Assembly: GCA_002085465.1 (NCBI GenBank)
Contig: NBML01000050.1
Span: forward strand, 1-10,936
Direction of reading: 5' to 3'
DNA from: Desulfobacteraceae bacterium 4572_89
GTDB lineage: Bacteria; Desulfobacterota; Desulfobacteria; Desulfobacterales; Desulfobacteraceae
DNA length: 10,936 nucleotides
The notes below the pieces were generated by a model. The model worked only from the letters and a program-made list of their open reading frames with translations, was not told the DNA's origin and ran no database searches. Numbering within the stretch: position 1 is the first letter of the stretch; every line of letters starts with the position of its first letter. The translations under genes were made by a program, and so were the position numbers. This document shows, in pieces, positions 7,449 to 10,936 of this stretch.

Positions 7449-8480
7449 ATGCACACATCAAAAATAATTCATACGGTGAGCTGCCATGCAGAAGGAGAAG
7501 TAGGGGATGTTATTGTGGGCGGAGTGGCATCTCCGCCGGGAAATACCCTGTGGGAACAGTCCAGGTGGATTGCAGAGGATAAAACCCTTAGAAATTTTAT
7601 GCTTAATGAACCCAGGGGCGGTGTTTTCCGCCATGTAAACCTTCTTGTGCCCCCGAAAAATCCCAAAGCCCAGATGGGATGGATTATCATGGAACCAGAG
7701 GATACCCCTCCCATGTCGGGTTCCAACAGCCTCTGTGTGGCCACGGTTCTCCTTGAAACAGGGATTCTGCCCATGGAAGAACCTTTGACCAGACTGATCC
7801 TTGAAGCGCCGGGAGGACTGATTCAAGCCGTTGCCACCTGTAAAGACGGCAGAGTAGAGAGAATGACAATCCACAATGTTCCCTCTTTTGTCCATGGACT
7901 GGATGAGCCCCTGGAGGTGCCGGGTCTTGGCACCCTGATGGTGGATACTGCCTATGGGGGGGATTCCTTTGTGATTGCGGATGCCCGGGCACTGGGCTTT
8001 GAAGTTGTACCGGATGAAGCCCGGGATATGGTTGAAGCAGGCATTAAAATAACCAATGCAGCCACAGAACAGCTGGGATTTGTACATCCTGAAAATTCAG
8101 ACTGGGACCATATTTCTTTTTGCCAGCTGGCAGCCCCTTTGACAAGGGAAAAAGGGGTGATCAAGGGGCGAAATACCGTGGTCATCCAGCCGGGCAAACT
8201 GGACCGGTCTCCCACGGGAACCGGGTGTTCCGCCAGGATGGCGGTTCTGGTAAAAAAAGGGATACTCAGGACCGGAGATCAATATATTGGGGAGTCTGTC
8301 ATTGGTTCCCAGTTTATCTGTCGGATTGAATCCAATACCCGGGTTGGGGATCTGCCTGCAATTCTTCCGTCCATATCAGGGCGGGCATGGGTTACTGGAA
8401 CCCACCAGCACATGCTGGACCCGAATGACCCCTGGCCCCAGGGCTATAAGGTTGCAGACACCTGGCCTGGAATGGGGTGA
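7449..8480 (+). CDS. Proline racemase superfamily protein with Ser/Thr in place of the two catalytic cysteines
   Basis: This 343-residue protein has the two-lobed proline racemase fold signatures: [14 protein letters not shown] near the N-terminus, [31 protein letters not shown] and the C-terminal [15 protein letters not shown]. True proline racemases and 4-hydroxyproline epimerases use two Cys in MCGH and DRSPCGTG. Here the first is Ser90 (MSGSNSLC, 89-96) and the second is Thr256 (DRSPTGTGC, 252-260), with another Cys at 260. Trans-3-hydroxyproline dehydratases are Cys/Thr and some epimerases are Ser/Cys, so Ser/Thr leaves the reaction open; a dehydratase, an epimerase of another substrate, or a non-catalytic binding protein are possible. 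The start follows AAAGGG (7435-7440) at eight bases. The 91-base AT-rich gap after the dehydrogenase could hold its own promoter, but I see none that is convincing. The superfamily call is firm; the substrate is unknown. Confidence 0.88.
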   Translation: MHTSKIIHTVSCHAEGEVGDVIVGGVASPPGNTLWEQSRWIAEDKTLRNFMLNEPRGGVFRHVNLLVPPKNPKAQMGWIIMEPEDTPPMSGSNSLCVATVLLETGILPMEEPLTRLILEAPGGLIQAVATCKDGRVERMTIHNVPSFVHGLDEPLEVPGLGTLMVDTAYGGDSFVIADARALGFEVVPDEARDMVEAGIKITNAATEQLGFVHPENSDWDHISFCQLAAPLTREKGVIKGRNTVVIQPGKLDRSPTGTGCSARMAVLVKKGILRTGDQYIGESVIGSQFICRIESNTRVGDLPAILPSISGRAWVTGTHQHMLDPNDPWPQGYKVADTWPGMG

Positions 8481-8507
8481 CCTGCCAGTCCAGAGTCATT
8501 GAACAGT

Positions 8508-10460
8508 TTATTTTTTCTCCCCTGTATCAATTTCCCCTGTATCAATTTCCCCTTTATCCAATAGATGAACCCGGTTTCGGCCGGTGCCTTTTGCCCCATA
8601 TAGTGCCTGGTCTGCTTCTGATATCAGATCGGTTTGCAAGGTATTGCCGGATGGTATCATGGATGCCACCCCCATGCTGATGGTAAGCCATTCAGAAACC
8701 TGGGAACCGGAATGAACTATGCCCAGAGATTCCACGGCAACGCGCATATGTTCAGCCAGGCGCAAGGCTCCCTGGGTATCGGTATCGGGAAGTATCACAG
8801 CAAATTCCTCCCCTCCATATCTTGCAACCATATCCCCGGGTCTTTTTAGAAGTTCCTTGAGTCTGGATGCCACTCGTTTCAGGCTTTCATCCCCTTTCTG
8901 GTGTCCATAGGTATCATTGTAGTTTTTGAAAAAATCGATATCGCACATGATCAGAGATAATGGCTTTCCATCCCTTTTCATTCTATGCCATTCTTTTTCA
9001 AGTGTTTCATTAAAGTGGCGACGATTGGCAACCCCGGTTAATCCATCCTGATAGGAAAGCTGGAGCAATTTTTTTTCAAGCTGTTTGCGATCTGTAATAT
9101 CCCTGAGTATCCCCACTGCATGATTCCGGCCTTCAAGATCAATGGCGGAGATGGAAAGTTCAATGGGAAATTCAACACCCCCTTTTCCAAGAGCTTCCAG
9201 TTCAAGAATATTTCCCAATGCCGGGCCTTGTCCGGTTTTTTTGAAATGATCAAAACGGGATAGAAAAGATTTATGGTATCTTACCGGGGCTATTAACCCG
9301 TGCAGATCCTTGCCCAGAACCTCCTGTGCCTCATATCCGAACAGGGTTTTTGCTGCCGGATTCCAATAGGAAATTTTGCCTTTATGATCCATGATGATGA
9401 TGGAATCCCTTGTGTTTTCAACGGCTTTTCGGATGCGAACAAGTTCAAAATCTGTGGTTTCCATCTGGGTTTGCACCCGGCCGAGAAACAGGAAAAAAAA
9501 GATAAACAGCAGGCTGCCCGCTGCCACACAAATCCCTGAAATCAGAAACAGAGTGGAACGGATGCTTTTTTTAAGGCTGGTGATATTACTTATCACCAGC
9601 ATCTGGCCTATCTGACGCTGGCCGGCATCCATCAAAGGGATAAATCTACCTATATAGTACTGGCCCTGGTGCATAAATTTCAGGTCCTTCCGGGTTTCAA
9701 CACTGGCTTCTGCAGAATAGGCCTGATGGATATTCCAGGGAAATGTTTCCATGGTTTGATAAATTATAACCCTGGAAGATATCTGGTCCCATGGGGGGGC
9801 TTTGCGGTGGAGCATTTTCATACCCGCCTCCCATTGATGACGAAGGAGATATTTTTTTTTAATCAGCACCTGGATTTCCAAACCAAGAATATTGTGCAGC
9901 TTTTCTGATATGTGCTCAATTTCTTCCCCCAGTTCCACATAGCCCAGGAGCTTATTCCCTTCATATAAGGGTGCTACTACACGAAGGGTAAGGGTTCCCA
10001 ATGGTCCAAGTTCAATACCCCAGGAGATTTTTCCGGTCTTTTCAGCTGCCAGGGTTGTGAAGCGATCAATCAAATCTCCATATTTTTCCGGTTTGTGAAT
10101 CCGGAGAATATTTATGCGGTCAGGCCCTGTAAAATAAAAATGGGTAACCCGGTGGTTTGACAGAAGAGTATTGAAAAGAGGCCAGGCTTGCATGAGAAGT
10201 GACTCTTTGTCCCTTTTCTTCAGGGAGGCCTTGGTCTTGGGATCCCTTAGAATGACTTCCAGGGCAGAGGCCATCATGCCAGCATCATTCTCCAATTGGA
10301 CGGTAAAAAGGTCCTGAAAATAGTTGAAGTCGTTTGTTACATCTTCAATAAGCTGTTCCTGGTGAAACCAATAAAAAATAAAGACAAAAGAGCCCAGCAA
10401 CAGGAAAAAAGCTGTAATTAAGGGGATAAGGATACGGAGTTTAAAGTTTTTTTCTTTCAT
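8508..10460 (-). CDS. Membrane-bound diguanylate cyclase: dCache sensor, PAS, GGDEF
   Basis: A 650-residue inner-membrane sensor that makes cyclic di-GMP from two GTP. Membrane segments lie at about 10-32 and 302-327, flanking a periplasmic domain (33-300) that resembles dCache_3 (FYFTGPDRINILRIHKPEKY, WGIELGPLGTLTLRVV, GYVELGEEIEHI). A PAS domain follows (about 338-457: DSIIIMDHKGKISYWNPAA, GILRDITDRKQLEKK), then a short signalling helix and the GGDEF domain (about 463-632). The active site is GGEEF (549-553) with metal-binding Asp507 in CDIDFF, and an RxxD inhibitory site, RPGD (540-543), lies exactly five residues before it, so product inhibition is expected. There is no EAL or HD-GYP domain. 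The start follows AAGGA at nine bases, and a sigma-70-like promoter lies about 55 bases upstream. The C-terminus ends in a GEIDT tandem repeat. The ligand of the sensor is unknown. Confidence 0.94.
   Translation of the reverse strand: MKEKNFKLRILIPLITAFFLLLGSFVFIFYWFHQEQLIEDVTNDFNYFQDLFTVQLENDAGMMASALEVILRDPKTKASLKKRDKESLLMQAWPLFNTLLSNHRVTHFYFTGPDRINILRIHKPEKYGDLIDRFTTLAAEKTGKISWGIELGPLGTLTLRVVAPLYEGNKLLGYVELGEEIEHISEKLHNILGLEIQVLIKKKYLLRHQWEAGMKMLHRKAPPWDQISSRVIIYQTMETFPWNIHQAYSAEASVETRKDLKFMHQGQYYIGRFIPLMDAGQRQIGQMLVISNITSLKKSIRSTLFLISGICVAAGSLLFIFFFLFLGRVQTQMETTDFELVRIRKAVENTRDSIIIMDHKGKISYWNPAAKTLFGYEAQEVLGKDLHGLIAPVRYHKSFLSRFDHFKKTGQGPALGNILELEALGKGGVEFPIELSISAIDLEGRNHAVGILRDITDRKQLEKKLLQLSYQDGLTGVANRRHFNETLEKEWHRMKRDGKPLSLIMCDIDFFKNYNDTYGHQKGDESLKRVASRLKELLKRPGDMVARYGGEEFAVILPDTDTQGALRLAEHMRVAVESLGIVHSGSQVSEWLTISMGVASMIPSGNTLQTDLISEADQALYGAKGTGRNRVHLLDKGEIDTGEIDTGEKK
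8516..8556 (-). repeat. 15-bp tandem repeat at the 3' end of the cyclase gene (GEIDT units)
   Basis: Reading on the - strand, the unit GGGGAAATTGATACA occurs twice in perfect tandem, followed by a partial third copy (GGGGAGA). It encodes GEIDTGEIDTGEKK just before the stop codon at 8508-8510. The exact identity of the two full copies indicates a recent slippage duplication. The added residues lie beyond the GGDEF fold and probably do not affect catalysis. Confidence 0.85.
9576..9600. repeat. Perfect 10-bp inverted repeat with 5-base loop inside the cyclase gene
   Basis: GCTGGTGATA (9576-9585) pairs perfectly with TATCACCAGC (9591-9600) around the loop TTACT. It falls in codons for the end of the periplasmic domain just before the second membrane segment (LVISNITSL). 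No T-tract follows it on either strand in the direction of transcription, so it does not look like an intrinsic terminator. It may be chance codon structure or an mRNA hairpin. Confidence 0.6.
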
Positions 10461-10513
10461 GAATCCCCATCCTTTTCAGTCAGTATTGTTAAATTGTTCT
10501 ATCCCATGGGGAA

Positions 10514-10542
10514 ATATTACCTGGGGTATCTAGTTGTGTCAA
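10514..10542 (-). promoter_or_regulatory. Candidate sigma-70-type promoter for the diguanylate cyclase gene
   Basis: On the - strand, a perfect -35 box TTGACA (10537-10542) is followed after 17 bases by TAATAT (10514-10519), which matches four of six bases of the -10 consensus. It lies in the 102-base gap between the DUF1178 gene and the cyclase gene, so transcription would start near 10507 and give a leader of about 45 bases. This suggests that the cyclase can be transcribed independently of the DUF1178 gene. Prediction only. Confidence 0.55.
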
Positions 10543-10562
10543 ACAGATAAGATCCTATTTTT

Positions 10563-10936
10563 TTAATTTAGATTCTCATTGTCTTTTTTAAGCAAAGGCA
10601 TTTTAACCACTGGCACCCCCTCTTTGGTAAGAATTTTTTCTTCCTCCTTTGTGGTGGTACCCCTTATATTCCGGAATTCAGTTGTGCCATAGTGCATTTT
10701 CAGGGCTTCTTTTGAAAAGGAGGAACCCACGTTTTCATAGTTTTTTTCCACATATTCAGATATTTTTTCCGTAAATTCAGCAATGGCTTCCTGGCTTGCC
10801 TGTATGGATTGCTGTTTCTGGTTTGATGAAGAGCTTGAGGACCTTATGGAGATGGGGGAAAGTTTTTGTTCAACCGAAGTGGTTTCACAGACAGGACATT
10901 GTAAAATACCCTGACTTTGCTGATTCTCAAGATCTT
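10563..10936 (-). CDS. DUF1178 family protein, C-terminal 123 residues (5' end outside window)
   Basis: The - strand frame is open from the stop at 10563-10565 to the window edge, so this is the 3' part of a longer gene, not a short protein starting at the internal GTG at 10751. Residues are numbered from the window edge. CPVC (13-16) is the second half of the zinc ribbon whose first pair should lie upstream. A Ser/Gln-rich variable stretch (about 32-50, RSSSSSSNQKQQS) follows, then the conserved family tail: EKNYENVGSSFSKEAL, MHYGTTEFRNIRG and EEEKILTKEGVPVVKMP. DUF1178 proteins are small (about 140-160 residues), widespread in Proteobacteria and of unknown function; the ribbon suggests metal binding. 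The stop is 102 bases before the cyclase start, which has its own candidate promoter, so co-regulation is uncertain. I do not assign a function. Confidence 0.85.
   Translation of the reverse strand, partial: DLENQQSQGILQCPVCETTSVEQKLSPISIRSSSSSSNQKQQSIQASQEAIAEFTEKISEYVEKNYENVGSSFSKEALKMHYGTTEFRNIRGTTTKEEEKILTKEGVPVVKMPLLKKDNENLN

Noticed and set aside
7458..8087. A long - strand open frame (209 codons) opposite the racemase homologue.
   Set aside because: It lies wholly antisense to a clearly conserved protein, lacks recognisable domains, and is explained by the codon bias of the real gene.
8776..8790. Short repeat GGTATC-GGTATC in the cyclase gene.
   Set aside because: Two hexamers encoding DTDT in a loop of the GGDEF domain; too short to be meaningful.
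10563..10751. A separate 62-residue protein starting at GTG 10751.
   Set aside because: The same frame stays open to the window edge, and the upstream codons encode the CPVC zinc ribbon and other DUF1178 features, so GTG 10751 is an internal valine codon.

Overview
The window looks like ordinary chromosomal DNA from a moderate-GC, Gram-negative deltaproteobacterium, most likely a sulfate reducer near the Desulfobacterales. This is an inference from the gene set: RlpA with a SPOR domain, RecD2, a COG1032-type radical SAM protein, a dCache-PAS-GGDEF sensor and a DUF1178 protein. Gene density is very high and every gap is about 100 bases or shorter. I see no rRNA, tRNA, CRISPR array, insertion sequence, phage gene or convincing intrinsic terminator.

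Left part, + strand (1-2949). The window opens inside an RlpA-type septal lytic transglycosylase whose catalytic Glu/His/Asp set and SPOR domain are visible. Ten bases later comes a 47-codon remnant of a GmhB-like heptose bisphosphate phosphatase. It has its own ribosome binding site and the HAD nucleophile motif, but about three quarters of the usual protein is missing. Its stop overlaps the start of recD2 as ATGA. RecD2 is complete and carries an unusual acidic hexapeptide repeat between its N-terminal region and the helicase core.

Middle part, + strand (3005-8480). Five genes follow head to tail: a radical SAM protein with a CX4CX2C cluster motif, transketolase, a YjbQ/UPF0047 protein, a D-2-hydroxyacid dehydrogenase and a proline racemase superfamily protein. 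The first three are tightly spaced and probably co-transcribed. Transketolase needs thiamine diphosphate, and YjbQ proteins have been linked to thiamine phosphate synthase activity, so that pairing may be functional. The proline racemase homologue has Ser and Thr where the two catalytic cysteines of true racemases sit.

Right part, - strand (8508-10936). A membrane-bound diguanylate cyclase (two membrane segments, dCache, PAS, GGDEF with GGEEF and an RxxD inhibitory site) converges on the racemase homologue with only 27 bases between stop codons. A good sigma-70-like promoter lies just upstream of it. Beyond that is the C-terminal part of a DUF1178 zinc-ribbon protein that runs off the window edge.

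I did not find a clearly new multi-gene system. The points most worth a second look are the gmhB remnant coupled to recD2, the Ser/Thr active site of the racemase homologue, the in-frame tandem repeats in recD2 and in the cyclase gene, and the tkt-yjbQ pairing.
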